A DNA stretch of 33,081 nt from Treponema sp. (GTDB lineage Bacteria > Spirochaetota > Spirochaetia > Treponematales > Breznakiellaceae): assembly GCA_031279635.1 (NCBI GenBank), contig JAITIC010000184.1, positions 1-33,081 on the forward strand, read 5' to 3'. Positions within the stretch are counted from its first letter, which is position 1, and every line of letters starts with the position of its first letter. A program made the translations under genes and the position numbers. Of the stretch, positions 16,801-24,699 are shown in pieces. The notes below the pieces were generated by a model. That model ran no database searches. It was given only the letters and a program-made list of their open reading frames with translations, and had not been told where the DNA came from.

Positions 16801-17954
16801 AATCCCGCTTCTACCATTTCGACGCCTCGCTGTCCGCGACTAACGCTTCCCTGAACACCCGGAACCGCGCCTCCGGGCGGCTTGCCCGTGGGGAACTCTA
16901 TCTGCGCCGTCTTGATTTGGAACAGTCCCAGCGGGATTACGAAGCGGCCTACGAACTCGACACTTCCCCTCTGGCGAAACTCAATCTGGCCCAGGTCTAC
17001 CAAATATCAGGCCGCCTAGAAGAGGCCCGCCTCTACGCGGAGGACTGCCTCAAGGCGAGCGATCTTTCCTGGATGCTCCATTACGGCATAGACCCTGACC
17101 GTTACAAAAGGGATATCCACGAAATTCTCTATAAGACTTACGCGGGGCTGGCCCGCGCGGAGCGCCTGACGCCCTGGGGACAGGCGGGTAAAAAAATCCG
17201 CTCTTTTTTCCGCAGGCTTTCCTACCGCTTCAAGACTGCGGTCCACGATCGGTTCTACCGGAAATACAGCCTCGCAGCGGCGGACGCTTACGGCAACGAA
17301 ACATACGGGGACGGACCTCATATCGAGATGTTAATCCAGTACTACAACGCCTTTGAGCGCTATCCCCGCCGCGCCCTCCCCTATCTCCGCAAGGCGCGGG
17401 ACTTGGAATCTTTGCGTATTCCGGCGGCCGCCCCTTCCTACGATCTTGAGGAAGGGCTTCTGTTAAAAGACGCGGCGCTGCTGGAAAAGGCCCTTGCCAA
17501 TCTTGACCCGCTTTGGGAACGGGAAAAGATCTCCCAGTGTTACCGGGAATTCGCCCGCAGCGGAAAGGCCGCGCGGCGCGATGCGGCGGAAGAACTCTTC
17601 GCCCTCAACCCGGGCGCGCTGAGGCAGGCGGGCATAAGCCTGCCGCTGGAGATCCGCATGGATTTAAGCGGCGCGCCGGATTTCCCGCGCAATGAAAAGC
17701 CGCTTCTGAAGGCCCTCACCAAAGCGGGTTTCCGGCAGGCGGCCGCGGGAAACGCAAGCTCCCCGGCGCGCTTCACCCTGAACATACAGGTAAGCGGTTC
17801 GGCGGCCGCCGGCTTCACCGCTTTCTGCGAGCTTACCGACACCGAAGACGCGGCCAAAGCGCAGCGCTATTCCGTTCCCCTGCGCTCCCTTTCCGGCGCG
17901 GGCCTTGCCAATTTTGCCCGGGCCCTGGGCGGCGCGGTGTTCACGGTGGAGTAA
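13875..17954 (+). CDS. Transglutaminase-like membrane protein fused to TPR domain
   Basis: This is a 1359-residue protein. After a Pro/Ala-rich start (1-35) come about six membrane segments (36-240), then an extracytoplasmic transglutaminase-like domain with the triad Cys497 (KKGYCSYYAFAM), His541 (DMAHAWVEV) and Asp557 (LEYDPTSE), and a further helix near 626-640. This first part resembles TgpA-type membrane proteins. A second hydrophobic stretch at about 761-777, followed by SETKAQD, looks like an exported protein's signal sequence. Tetratricopeptide repeats follow (about 800-1080), then a C-terminal region of unknown type. The order suggests fusion of a TgpA-like gene with an exported TPR gene. 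A peptidoglycan or protein cross-linking role is possible. The start is doubtful: there is no ribosome site and the first codons cover strong hairpins. TTG 13992 is an alternative. Confidence 0.82.
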   Translation: MRGEVSPPAPSPPSAGIPLPPSAGAVAPAAPPPALVLRSLALCAILYQFRLAAADLADTPVFIAALFAAFATAAFLARTRSGGGKTGPLGALVSIGLIPWIARAFVALPRFFIPGRTGSLAVTLDSLLLNMDRNNFVSLIPFYWAAATSWFSIRSRRALRAAVIADAALLLLVFSIASTADTAAYRWPVVMISVFAGIVFVQALALLFSPPAETRLRKREAIPAAAAFLALVILGGMLFLKPSQERAVEKGGGLLEPKLFSFDFSRFLRLDSEISMNDDLVLIVKKDSGDDHYLLRRAVLSGYNRRQGFFRIEELDERTHPERLPDRPSRLSGRPAQTAEQADSRDESAVSQAARLLNQVYYLVNFDSSAFIGMNEPVSVTPYETWDASSFSSAYAVESAVNDTALAELSQSAAWPGAAALGLSENEFKIYTDYGGDERIRAYAGEITRGLEHYGDKVRMIHDWLKYGEYRYSLKPGIAPDGDQLGWFLFQSKKGYCSYYAFAMALLLRSLGIPARVAAGFFIDPAANTFDYYPVRSDMAHAWVEVPFPGYGWLEYDPTSEDLAEGEDYRFSAGADPELFEKLMREILENRSRLRAKEGREGADAPPNIQSLVQSAAALLRDYSPPLLPILLAALFMYIRCGPLIASALCRNKRKKAIRLWKHALRRLNLAGLKRTAQIPESEWALRMDQHIGGIYALYQGMAAARFAPAYTADDFTSQQNAYRAFSAACGKKISLLRRFAAWALPPLALISGPAKNRRGIPPFLALLIFLALAGSETKAQDQGKTFSAADELYMDATEAEFAEFWERAIELFSEGKTRYPNDPRFPRALGNLYYGRSLYGFALEEYRRAEALDPYNTYILLRLAETAAYLNRDQESAAYYEQVLALDPDNKEAAGSLGWMYYKVHRLAEGERLLLDALERFGGDPDLSMTLGTVYSDMYRYDEGKHWYGQAIDQGEALGDRFFTAVAYYNLSILESRFYHFDASLSATNASLNTRNRASGRLARGELYLRRLDLEQSQRDYEAAYELDTSPLAKLNLAQVYQISGRLEEARLYAEDCLKASDLSWMLHYGIDPDRYKRDIHEILYKTYAGLARAERLTPWGQAGKKIRSFFRRLSYRFKTAVHDRFYRKYSLAAADAYGNETYGDGPHIEMLIQYYNAFERYPRRALPYLRKARDLESLRIPAAAPSYDLEEGLLLKDAALLEKALANLDPLWEREKISQCYREFARSGKAARRDAAEELFALNPGALRQAGISLPLEIRMDLSGAPDFPRNEKPLLKALTKAGFRQAAAGNASSPARFTLNIQVSGSAAAGFTAFCELTDTEDAAKAQRYSVPLRSLSGAGLANFARALGGAVFTVE
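13879..13962. repeat. Three successive GC hairpins at the start of the transglutaminase gene
   Basis: The stems are GGGGGGA/TCCCCCC (13879-13885 with 13890-13896), CCCGCC/GGCGGG (13907-13912 with 13916-13921), and a perfect 10-pair CTGCGGGGGC/GCCCCCGCAG (13939-13948 with 13953-13962). All have loops of 3-4 bases. They lie in the predicted first 30 codons, which therefore encode almost only Pro, Ala, Ser and Gly. Confidence 0.85.
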
Positions 17955-18043
17955 GAGGCAGGGCAAAAGCATTTACTTCCAATTACGGAGAAAGCATCAA
18001 AATTGAAGAAAATTTTACCCAAAAGGCGAATGAGGTTTTGGGC

Positions 18044-18145
18044 CGAAAACTTTCATTTTCATACCGTAGTTTTCCTTCTTTAAATTCCTGCATACTATTA
18101 TATCGGTTCTGTCCGTGATGGTCTGTGCTTGAATTCGGAATTCCT
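18044..18145. repeat. Dispersed repeat, copy 2, with GxxExxY start remnant
   Basis: This is the partner of 7779-7890. On the minus strand it holds an intact first stretch of the GxxExxY gene, MQEFKEGKLRYENESF from ATG 18093. It then runs into unrelated sequence before the GxxExxY motif itself, so only the first 16 or so codons remain. The rest of the 255-base gap between 17954 and the ddl start holds the ddl promoter and nothing else I can identify. Confidence 0.82.
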
Positions 18146-18157
18146 GTGGCCGCGCTA

Positions 18158-18186
18158 TTGACACTTAATCAAATCAGGAATATACA
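18158..18186 (+). promoter_or_regulatory. Near-consensus promoter of ddl
   Basis: A perfect TTGACA (18158-18163), a 17-base spacer and TATACA (18181-18186) predict a start near 18193. The leader is then about 19 bases and contains GGGGGA before TTG 18212. The promoter begins 13 bases after the repeat copy ends. Confidence 0.75.
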
Positions 18187-18211
18187 AAGTAAAGAACAAT
18201 TGGGGGAACCG

Positions 18212-19312
18212 TTGGGGAAAAAAACAGTCGTGGGTATTCTCTTTGGCGGCAAGTCCGCTGAGCATGAGGTTTCCCTGCAATCAGCCCAAAATGTGTATGA
18301 CGCCATTGACCGGAATAAGTTTGAGCCGGTACTCATCGGCATTGATAAATCCGGGCGCTGGCTCTTAAACGACGAATCCCGTTTCCTGCTGAACTCAGGT
18401 GATCCCAGGCGGATCAGTTTGAGTCCAGACGGCGAGCCTGTGGCTCTGGTCCCCGAAAGCGCCGGATTACTCTCCGGCCTGGACGGTGCGGGGTATGCCG
18501 GGCCGGGGCGGCTCGACGTGGTTTTTCCGATCCTTCACGGCCCCTTCGGCGAGGACGGCACGGTACAGGGACTGTTGAAACTGGCGAATATTCCCTTTGT
18601 GGGGCCGGGAGTTCTGGGCTCCGCCGTGGGCATGGACAAAGACGTGATGAAGCGGCTGCTCAGGGACGCGGGGATTCCGGTGGGGAAATTCCTGGGGTTT
18701 CAGTCCCACAGGCCGGTTCCCGCGTTTGCCGAAGTTTCAGGCGTCCTGGGGCTGCCTTTTTTTATCAAGCCGGCGAACATGGGTTCTTCGGTGGGGATCA
18801 GCAAGGTGCATGATGAGGGGGAATATTCCGGCGCGGTAAAAGGCGCTTTTCAGTACGATACCAAGATCCTCGCGGAGGAATTTGTTTCCGGCCGGGAACT
18901 GGAGTGCGCGGTGCTGGGCAGCGAAGAACCGGCCGCGTCGGTTCCGGGGGAGATTATTTCCTCGCATGAATTCTATTCCTATAACGCGAAATACCTTGAT
19001 GAAAAAGGGGCGGCGCTGGATATCCCTGCGAATATCCCCGAAGAAACCCAAAAGCGGGTGCGGGAACTGGCGATCAAAACTTTTCAGACGCTCTGCTGCG
19101 AGGGGCTTTCCAGGGTGGATTTTTTTCTTAAAGAGTCAGGAGAGCTTGTCGTCAACGAGATCAACACCATGCCGGGTTTTACCAGGATCAGCATGTACCC
19201 GAAACTGTGGGAAGCCTGCGGCATCAGCTATACGGAACTTATCAGCCGTTTAATAGATCTGGCGATAAGACGCTTTGAAAAAGAGCGCGCCTTAAAGACC
19301 AGCGTGGTGTAA
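18212..19312 (+). CDS. ddl: D-alanine--D-alanine ligase
   Basis: Ddl joins two D-alanines with ATP to make the dipeptide end of peptidoglycan precursors. I start it at TTG 18212, because GGGGGA lies 5 bases upstream and the promoter at 18158-18186 excludes the in-frame GTG 18125. The resulting 366 residues match DdlA-type enzymes. Visible marks are [18 protein letters not shown] at the N-terminus, [15 protein letters not shown], the ATP-grasp loop [14 protein letters not shown], the omega-loop segment FYSYNAKY, and [17 protein letters not shown], which carries metal- and substrate-binding residues. The Tyr in the omega loop fits D-Ala-D-Ala rather than D-Ala-D-lactate synthesis. It ends two bases before the end of the convergent kinase gene, with no terminator seen. 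Confidence 0.95.
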   Translation: MGKKTVVGILFGGKSAEHEVSLQSAQNVYDAIDRNKFEPVLIGIDKSGRWLLNDESRFLLNSGDPRRISLSPDGEPVALVPESAGLLSGLDGAGYAGPGRLDVVFPILHGPFGEDGTVQGLLKLANIPFVGPGVLGSAVGMDKDVMKRLLRDAGIPVGKFLGFQSHRPVPAFAEVSGVLGLPFFIKPANMGSSVGISKVHDEGEYSGAVKGAFQYDTKILAEEFVSGRELECAVLGSEEPAASVPGEIISSHEFYSYNAKYLDEKGAALDIPANIPEETQKRVRELAIKTFQTLCCEGLSRVDFFLKESGELVVNEINTMPGFTRISMYPKLWEACGISYTELISRLIDLAIRRFEKERALKTSVV

Positions 19313-19314
19313 GA

Positions 19315-22068
19315 TTACACAGCGTTAGACGCAAGCCGTTCAGCGATGGCATCGTATTCAAGATTATCCAACTGTTCCCGCAGCCAGACGATCAGTTCCC
19401 CGCCGGATTCATACTCATTTTCCTCAAGTCTGAGCAAAGTTTTTTCCATGACGCTTATCCTGTAATGTTTGCAGGCTTCCAGCAGTTCCGCAAGCAGGTC
19501 CTTGTCAGGCTCCGGCAGACGGGGCCTTGCTTCCGCAGGCCCTGTAATTTCTTCCAGCAGATTCCGTATATTTTGAAGCAGGGTTTCGGAGCTTTCAAGA
19601 AAGCGGCCGTTGTTGGCTTCGATAAATCGCAGATTCCCGTTCCGGGCCGCGTGTTCAAGGCCTCCGGCCAGCTTCGCCGTCTCGCCGGCACAGACGCCGT
19701 AAGCGGAACCTTTCAGGCCGTGGACCGTAATGATATAGTCCCTAATGCGCTCCCCTTCCAGGGGGGCTTTTGTAAGCTTCCGCATTTTTTCCAGCAGCGC
19801 CGGGGTGTGGATACTGTAAGAACGAAGTACCTCCAGATAGGATTCTTCACCGTAACGCTCTTTTCCCGCCGCGAGGTCAATGCCATCCACTAAAATATCC
19901 GGCGGCAGCAGGGAGGATTTTTCTTCTTCCGTCCTCTCTTGCCGCATTTTCTTGTGCGCCGGAATCCAGATATCCATTATGTCATTGAGTCTGGTGATTT
20001 CAATGGGCTTGCTGAGGTAATCGTTAAAACCGTTTTCCAGAAACATTTCTTTCATTCCCGCGATGGCGTTGGCGGTAAGGGCAACCACGGGCATATCCCG
20101 AAAACGATCTCCCCTGAGGGAACGTATTGCCGCAGTGGCCGCGATTCCGTCCATGTCCGGCATCATGTGATCCATAAAGACGATGTCGTACTCGTTTTTT
20201 TGTACCAGCTCAAAGGCTTCCTGCCCGCCGGTACAGATGTCCACTTTTACTTTGAACATGGCCAGCAATCCCTGGGCTACGGTTAAATTGGTCCGGATGT
20301 CGTCTACCACGAGGACATGCGCTTCCGGGGCGATAAAGTGGCCCCGCCGTTTTCGGCGTTCCACCAAGGTCTGACGGTTGAGGACATTGGCTGTCGTTAC
20401 GGCGTAGGCGGGCATGAATATGGCGGGCATATTCCAGCTTGAGGAAGTTTCACCGGGATTTGCCAGCAATACCAGGGTAGTTGAAAGGGACAGGTTTTTT
20501 TTCATCTCCATGGCTGTCTGGGCAATATCGGCGCTCACAAAGGCAAAGGGATAGATTTCCCCGGTATCTTTGCCTTTGCCGGACGCCTGTGCCCCAAACT
20601 CGTGAAAAAATTCCGCTTCCGTGGCGCAGATTTTTACCGGCGTTTCAAGGCTTTGGAGGGTGAGGGCAATGGACTCGGCGTACAGCGGCTGTCTCTCAAA
20701 ACAGAGCACTTTTTTTTCGGCGGAATCCTCCACCGACGCCAGGTTCGGACCGTTGAGGGTACCTTGAGGGATGGCAACGGTGAAAACCGATCCTTCGTTG
20801 TATTTGCTGTCGAGGCTTATGTCTCCGCCCATGGCCTGGCAGAGACTCTTCGTAATGGCAAGCCCCAGCCCCGTGCCTTCAATTCCCGAATTCTTCCGCA
20901 TATCCAGTCGCGTAAAACGGGTAAAAATATTCGGCATGTCTTTTTCACTTATGCCGATACCGCTGTCGGCGACTGTAAAGACCATAAGGACATTTTCCGC
21001 CGCCCTGCTTGGACCTGTGACGAGGCCTGATTTCCGGACGCTGAAGCGGATAAATCCCTCGTTGGTGTACTTCACCGCGTTGGAGAGCAGGTTGATGAGA
21101 ATCTGCCGAATCCGCACCTCGTCACCTAACAGGTTGTTGGGAAGGGTGGGATCCGCTTCGGCGAGGAAAATGATGGGCTTTTCCGCCACCCGCAGGCGGA
21201 ACATGCTGATCACATCGTTCAGGAGGGATGCCAGCGAATAGGCAACCGGCTTTATCTCCAGGGTTCCCGCCTCAATTTTGGAAATGTCCAGAATATCGTT
21301 GATGATGGTGAGAAGACTCATCCCCGCCTGTTTAATGCCCTCGACATATTCCTGGGCCTTGGGCAGGGAGTCGGCCTGTAGCGCCAGCTCGCTCATGCCT
21401 ATCACGACGTTCATCGGGGTACGGATTTCGTGGCTTGTCTGGGCAAGAAAAACCGATTTGGCCCTGTTGGCCTGCTCGGCCTGTTCTTTGGCCTGTATGA
21501 TTTCGGTAAAATCCTGAAATTGCAGGAGGGTGCCTTCGGAAATTCCCTTGTCATTCAGCATGGGGGCGACATATATCCGGTAATGGCGGGGATTGCCCGT
21601 TCTGCCCACGTCTATCAAACGGTCAACTACCTGGGCCTTTCTGTCTGTTATCGCCCGGTCAAGGGACAAGACAATCTCTTTTACTGAGACACAGTCCACA
21701 TACTCAAGAAAAATTTCATGCAGAGTCCGGTCGTTGACAAAGCCTATATTGTCTATGCCGGCAAGATCCAAAAAAAAATCGGAACAGTACACCAGCCGCA
21801 GATACTGATCCATGAGCAGAATAATGTTCTTTGTGTTTTTCAACAGCAGGGTGAAAAAGTTTTTTTGTTTGGCGTTTTTGAGCATGAGGGAATCATAGAG
21901 ATGGTCCCTGGCGCGGCTGTAGCTTTCAAGGCGGTCCACGGCGTCCTGTGTCAATGAGATCTTGCGTTTAAGGGCGTTGTTTTCCGCCGACAGCCGTTTG
22001 TTTTCTTCTTCCAGACGGATTACATTTTCTTTCGCGTGCATGACGCCGTTTTGCGTGTTCTGTTCCAT
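19315..22068 (-). CDS. Soluble hybrid histidine kinase (coiled coil-PAS-HK-pseudoREC-REC-Hpt)
   Basis: The 917-residue protein has no membrane segment. Order: coiled coil (10-70), PAS-like sensor (about 70-195), HisKA with His213 ([10 protein letters not shown]), HATPase_c with [20 protein letters not shown] and GTGLGL (to about 435), and a receiver-like domain (about 453-565) without the Asp pocket. A complete receiver follows, with VVDD, Asp633 in [11 protein letters not shown] and Lys687. An Hpt domain has His783 ([14 protein letters not shown]), and a C-terminal tail (855-917) is shared with the kinase at 25772-28543. This is a full phosphorelay in one chain. It is the last gene of the seven-gene operon, 13 bases after the FIST gene, so the FIST protein may be its sensor partner. 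Confidence 0.93.
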   Translation of the reverse strand: MEQNTQNGVMHAKENVIRLEEENKRLSAENNALKRKISLTQDAVDRLESYSRARDHLYDSLMLKNAKQKNFFTLLLKNTKNIILLMDQYLRLVYCSDFFLDLAGIDNIGFVNDRTLHEIFLEYVDCVSVKEIVLSLDRAITDRKAQVVDRLIDVGRTGNPRHYRIYVAPMLNDKGISEGTLLQFQDFTEIIQAKEQAEQANRAKSVFLAQTSHEIRTPMNVVIGMSELALQADSLPKAQEYVEGIKQAGMSLLTIINDILDISKIEAGTLEIKPVAYSLASLLNDVISMFRLRVAEKPIIFLAEADPTLPNNLLGDEVRIRQILINLLSNAVKYTNEGFIRFSVRKSGLVTGPSRAAENVLMVFTVADSGIGISEKDMPNIFTRFTRLDMRKNSGIEGTGLGLAITKSLCQAMGGDISLDSKYNEGSVFTVAIPQGTLNGPNLASVEDSAEKKVLCFERQPLYAESIALTLQSLETPVKICATEAEFFHEFGAQASGKGKDTGEIYPFAFVSADIAQTAMEMKKNLSLSTTLVLLANPGETSSSWNMPAIFMPAYAVTTANVLNRQTLVERRKRRGHFIAPEAHVLVVDDIRTNLTVAQGLLAMFKVKVDICTGGQEAFELVQKNEYDIVFMDHMMPDMDGIAATAAIRSLRGDRFRDMPVVALTANAIAGMKEMFLENGFNDYLSKPIEITRLNDIMDIWIPAHKKMRQERTEEEKSSLLPPDILVDGIDLAAGKERYGEESYLEVLRSYSIHTPALLEKMRKLTKAPLEGERIRDYIITVHGLKGSAYGVCAGETAKLAGGLEHAARNGNLRFIEANNGRFLESSETLLQNIRNLLEEITGPAEARPRLPEPDKDLLAELLEACKHYRISVMEKTLLRLEENEYESGGELIVWLREQLDNLEYDAIAERLASNAV

Positions 22069-22081
22069 TCGCGGCGTTTTC

Positions 22082-23245
22082 CTAAAGCTGACAGGCTACA
22101 AGGGCAAAAACAGAAAACTGATTCACCCTCTCCCCGGATTTTGTATATTGGGGACAAACTTCTCCCGCGGAATGGGAAAGCAGATAAGGAACGGGAAAGC
22201 CGCTCATCTCTTTTTGAAACAGTTCAATTTCCGCCGTGGGTTTTGCCCCCAGCACTACGCTGCGCAAAAAACACGAGAACACGAAAAAGCCCGCGCCGCC
22301 TCCGTTTTTTTTGATGGCCTGCAGCAGGGTATTCGTACTCTCAAGCACATAATCGGCGGTAACGGCGCCTATGTTCAGTATTCCTCCAATCTTCACCTTT
22401 TTACTGCATATCAGCGCCCCTCCGGGGCTGGTATCATGAATAACGACCACCTGCGGATCGGTCCCGTCACCGTAATCAATAACCAGGGGAAACGCAAGAG
22501 AGACGCTGTGCCCGTCTTTTTCAACAAGGCCCAGCTCTTTGACAAAGGAAATCGCGGACCTATTATTTATGCCGGTGATTTGGCTGCCCTCCGCGCCGGT
22601 AATGACCGCGTCCTGGGTAAACACGGATTTTAGCGGAAAGCCAAAGGAAAAAAAACGGGGCTTGACCGGGCCTTTGAGCAGCAGCAGCGCCATCCTATTG
22701 TCGTATGCCGCGCCCTGGTAGAACGTTTTGGGATTCCTGCGGTCCTGGTGGATGTCCAGAGCGCCGGTACCGAAGGCCGGTATCCCCCCGCAGGCGCGGT
22801 TCAGGGCGGCGACCATATCGTCGCCTGTCAGACTGAAAATCGTCGGCAGCAGCGTAAAAACAAGTTCCGGCCGTGCGTCAAGGGAAGCGGCGGTTTTTTG
22901 GTAGAGGGCCTCAATGCGGCCTTCCGTGTTTTCCGCGGTCAGGGGATCGGAAAGACCCGCGGCAAATTCCGTGTCATCGCTGGTCAGCACCGTTACGGTC
23001 AGCATAATTTCGCCTGACGCGCCGGCCAGAGCAAAATACTGGGAAGTGCAGCCAAGCGTTTCAAAGGGCAGGCTTTCGCTTACTTTCTTCATAATGCCGG
23101 ATTTGATAAATTCACTGTGACAAAAAAGCAGGGCCGCCGAGTGTGCGAGCCGCTTTTCCGCAAGGTTCAGTTGTTCCAGAATTTCCCCGGCCGCTTTTAC
23201 AGGATCATCCACTTCCTGTGTGTACGCTGTTAACAATTTAATCAT
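22082..23245 (-). CDS. FIST-domain sensory protein (FIST_N + FIST_C)
   Basis: FIST proteins are intracellular sensor modules thought to bind small ligands such as amino acids, often next to chemotaxis or two-component genes. The 387 residues show the N-terminal FIST part ([21 protein letters not shown], and [20 protein letters not shown]) and the C-terminal FIST_C part ([57 protein letters not shown]). There is no membrane segment and no output domain, so it must act through a partner. A GGGGGG site lies 8 bases before ATG. It sits between a single receiver and a hybrid kinase in one operon. Confidence 0.88.
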   Translation of the reverse strand: MIKLLTAYTQEVDDPVKAAGEILEQLNLAEKRLAHSAALLFCHSEFIKSGIMKKVSESLPFETLGCTSQYFALAGASGEIMLTVTVLTSDDTEFAAGLSDPLTAENTEGRIEALYQKTAASLDARPELVFTLLPTIFSLTGDDMVAALNRACGGIPAFGTGALDIHQDRRNPKTFYQGAAYDNRMALLLLKGPVKPRFFSFGFPLKSVFTQDAVITGAEGSQITGINNRSAISFVKELGLVEKDGHSVSLAFPLVIDYGDGTDPQVVVIHDTSPGGALICSKKVKIGGILNIGAVTADYVLESTNTLLQAIKKNGGGAGFFVFSCFLRSVVLGAKPTAEIELFQKEMSGFPVPYLLSHSAGEVCPQYTKSGERVNQFSVFALVACQL

Positions 23246-23260
23246 GACAAGCGCCCCCCG

Positions 23261-23653
23261 TTAAGGCTGCCCCTTAGCCGCATCTCCTGAATCCCGCATA
23301 TTCAATTCGATACGGTTTAACAGAATTTCTTTTTCGACCGGTTTGGAAATAATATCGGCCGCGCCGGATTCAAAGGCTTTTGCTTTGGTTGCCTCGTCCT
23401 GATTGCCGCTGATAAAAACCACAGGAGTAGAGCCGAACCAGGCTTCTTTTTTTAATCTGGCGATAGTCTCAAAACCGTCCATTTCGGGCATCTCGACATC
23501 CAGCAGAATCAAATCTGGTTTTTCCTGAGCGCCTATTTTCAGTGCCATTGCGCCGGATTTGGTCAGGAAAAGCTCGTATTGCCCTTCCAAAAGGACGCTG
23601 ACTTGCTTGAGAAAGCTGACGTTGTCATCCACCACCAATAATTTTTTCATCAT
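23261..23653 (-). CDS. Single-domain response regulator
   Basis: The 130 residues are a receiver domain only, with the acidic pair VVDD near 8-10, phospho-acceptor Asp52 (LILLDVEMPEMDG), Ser/Thr in FISGN and Lys in SKPVEK. A second ATG directly follows the first. The start overlaps the upstream stop by one base (TAATG). The stretch EKPDLILLDVEMP is identical in this protein and in both adjacent REC-HD-GYP proteins. It may therefore be a shortened copy that lost its output domain, serving as a phosphate shuttle or sink for the two hybrid kinases. Confidence 0.93.
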   Translation of the reverse strand: MMKKLLVVDDNVSFLKQVSVLLEGQYELFLTKSGAMALKIGAQEKPDLILLDVEMPEMDGFETIARLKKEAWFGSTPVVFISGNQDEATKAKAFESGAADIISKPVEKEILLNRIELNMRDSGDAAKGQP

Positions 23654-24699
23654 TAATTTTCCCCTTCGTTTTTTTTCTGCGAAGCGGGCTCGTATTGCCC
23701 GGCTAATTCATCCTTGATATTTTCAAAGGCTTCCACGACACGGGGATCAAACTGGGTGCCACTGCCTCCGGTAATGATACTACAGGCCTCGGAGTGGCTC
23801 ATGCCTTTGCGGTAAATGCGGTTGTCCATAAGGGCGTCGTAGACATCCGCCACGGCCATGATGCGGCCGCAGAGGGGAATGCTGTTATCCTTGAGACCGT
23901 TGGGATAACCCTTGCCGTCATAGCGCTCGTGATGGGAAGCGGCGATAAGGGCCGCGTAATGCAGATAATACTGGGTCGGAAGCCGCCGGTACATCCGTTC
24001 CATAATTTCCCCGCCGATAGCGGCGTGGCGTTTCATAATCGCGAATTCCTCATCATCCAGCCTGCCCGCTTTCAGGAGAACCGTGTCGCTGATGGCGATT
24101 TTACCAATGTCGTGTAACGGGGAAGCCCGCATGATGAGCCGCAGTTCCGGCAGGGTGAGTTCCTCGGCGAACAGGCCGTTTTTCATAAGCTCCTGTCCCA
24201 GGCGTTCCACCAGTCTGGATGTTCGTATAACGTGGCCTCCGGTATTTTCGTCCCTGCATTCTATGAGTTCGGCGAATGAGATGGCGATACTATCGGAGAG
24301 CGCCGTAACGGTTTCCTCGGTTTTTGCCTGGTAGGAATTCAGGCGCAGATGCAGTTCTATGCGATGGAGGAGTATGCTCTTTTCTACCGGCTTGGTGATA
24401 AAATCCCTGGCCCCCATTTCCAGGGCCTTGACTTCTACGGCGGCGTCGGAGTTGGCGGTGAGGAATATCACCGGAATCCGGTCAAGACAGGGATTCTGTT
24501 TCAGGCGGGAAATGACATCAAAGCCGTCCAGATCGGGCATTTCCACATCCAGCAGGATCAGGTCCGGCTTTTCCTTTATGCAGATTTGCAGGGCTAAAAG
24601 GCCGGATTTTGCCAGTGACACCTCGTACTTGCCGCCAAGATGGGCGGAGATTTGTTTGAGGACCGAAAGGTTATCGTCAACTACCAGGATTTGTTTCAT
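23653..24699 (-). CDS. REC-HD-GYP response regulator, probable c-di-GMP phosphodiesterase
   Basis: I start it at ATG 24699, which begins MKQILVVDD like its neighbours; an in-frame start at 24759 would add 20 residues overlapping the upstream gene. The 348-residue protein has a receiver with Asp51 (LILLDVEMPDLDG) and an HD-GYP domain. The signature is complete: HDIGKI at 196-201, HAAIGG and SHHERYDGKGYPNG around 255-268, which contains the GYP motif. HD-GYP proteins hydrolyse c-di-GMP to pGpG or GMP. The start overlaps the preceding REC-HD-GYP gene by 23 bases. It is a close paralogue of that protein with the same residue numbering for the key motifs. Confidence 0.93.
   Translation of the reverse strand: MKQILVVDDNLSVLKQISAHLGGKYEVSLAKSGLLALQICIKEKPDLILLDVEMPDLDGFDVISRLKQNPCLDRIPVIFLTANSDAAVEVKALEMGARDFITKPVEKSILLHRIELHLRLNSYQAKTEETVTALSDSIAISFAELIECRDENTGGHVIRTSRLVERLGQELMKNGLFAEELTLPELRLIMRASPLHDIGKIAISDTVLLKAGRLDDEEFAIMKRHAAIGGEIMERMYRRLPTQYYLHYAALIAASHHERYDGKGYPNGLKDNSIPLCGRIMAVADVYDALMDNRIYRKGMSHSEACSIITGGSGTQFDPRVVEAFENIKDELAGQYEPASQKKNEGEN

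Noticed and set aside
18125-18211. GTG 18125 as start of ddl
   Set aside because: It lies inside the dispersed repeat and upstream of the TTGACA-17-TATACA promoter; TTG 18212 has a ribosome site and matches the family N-terminus.
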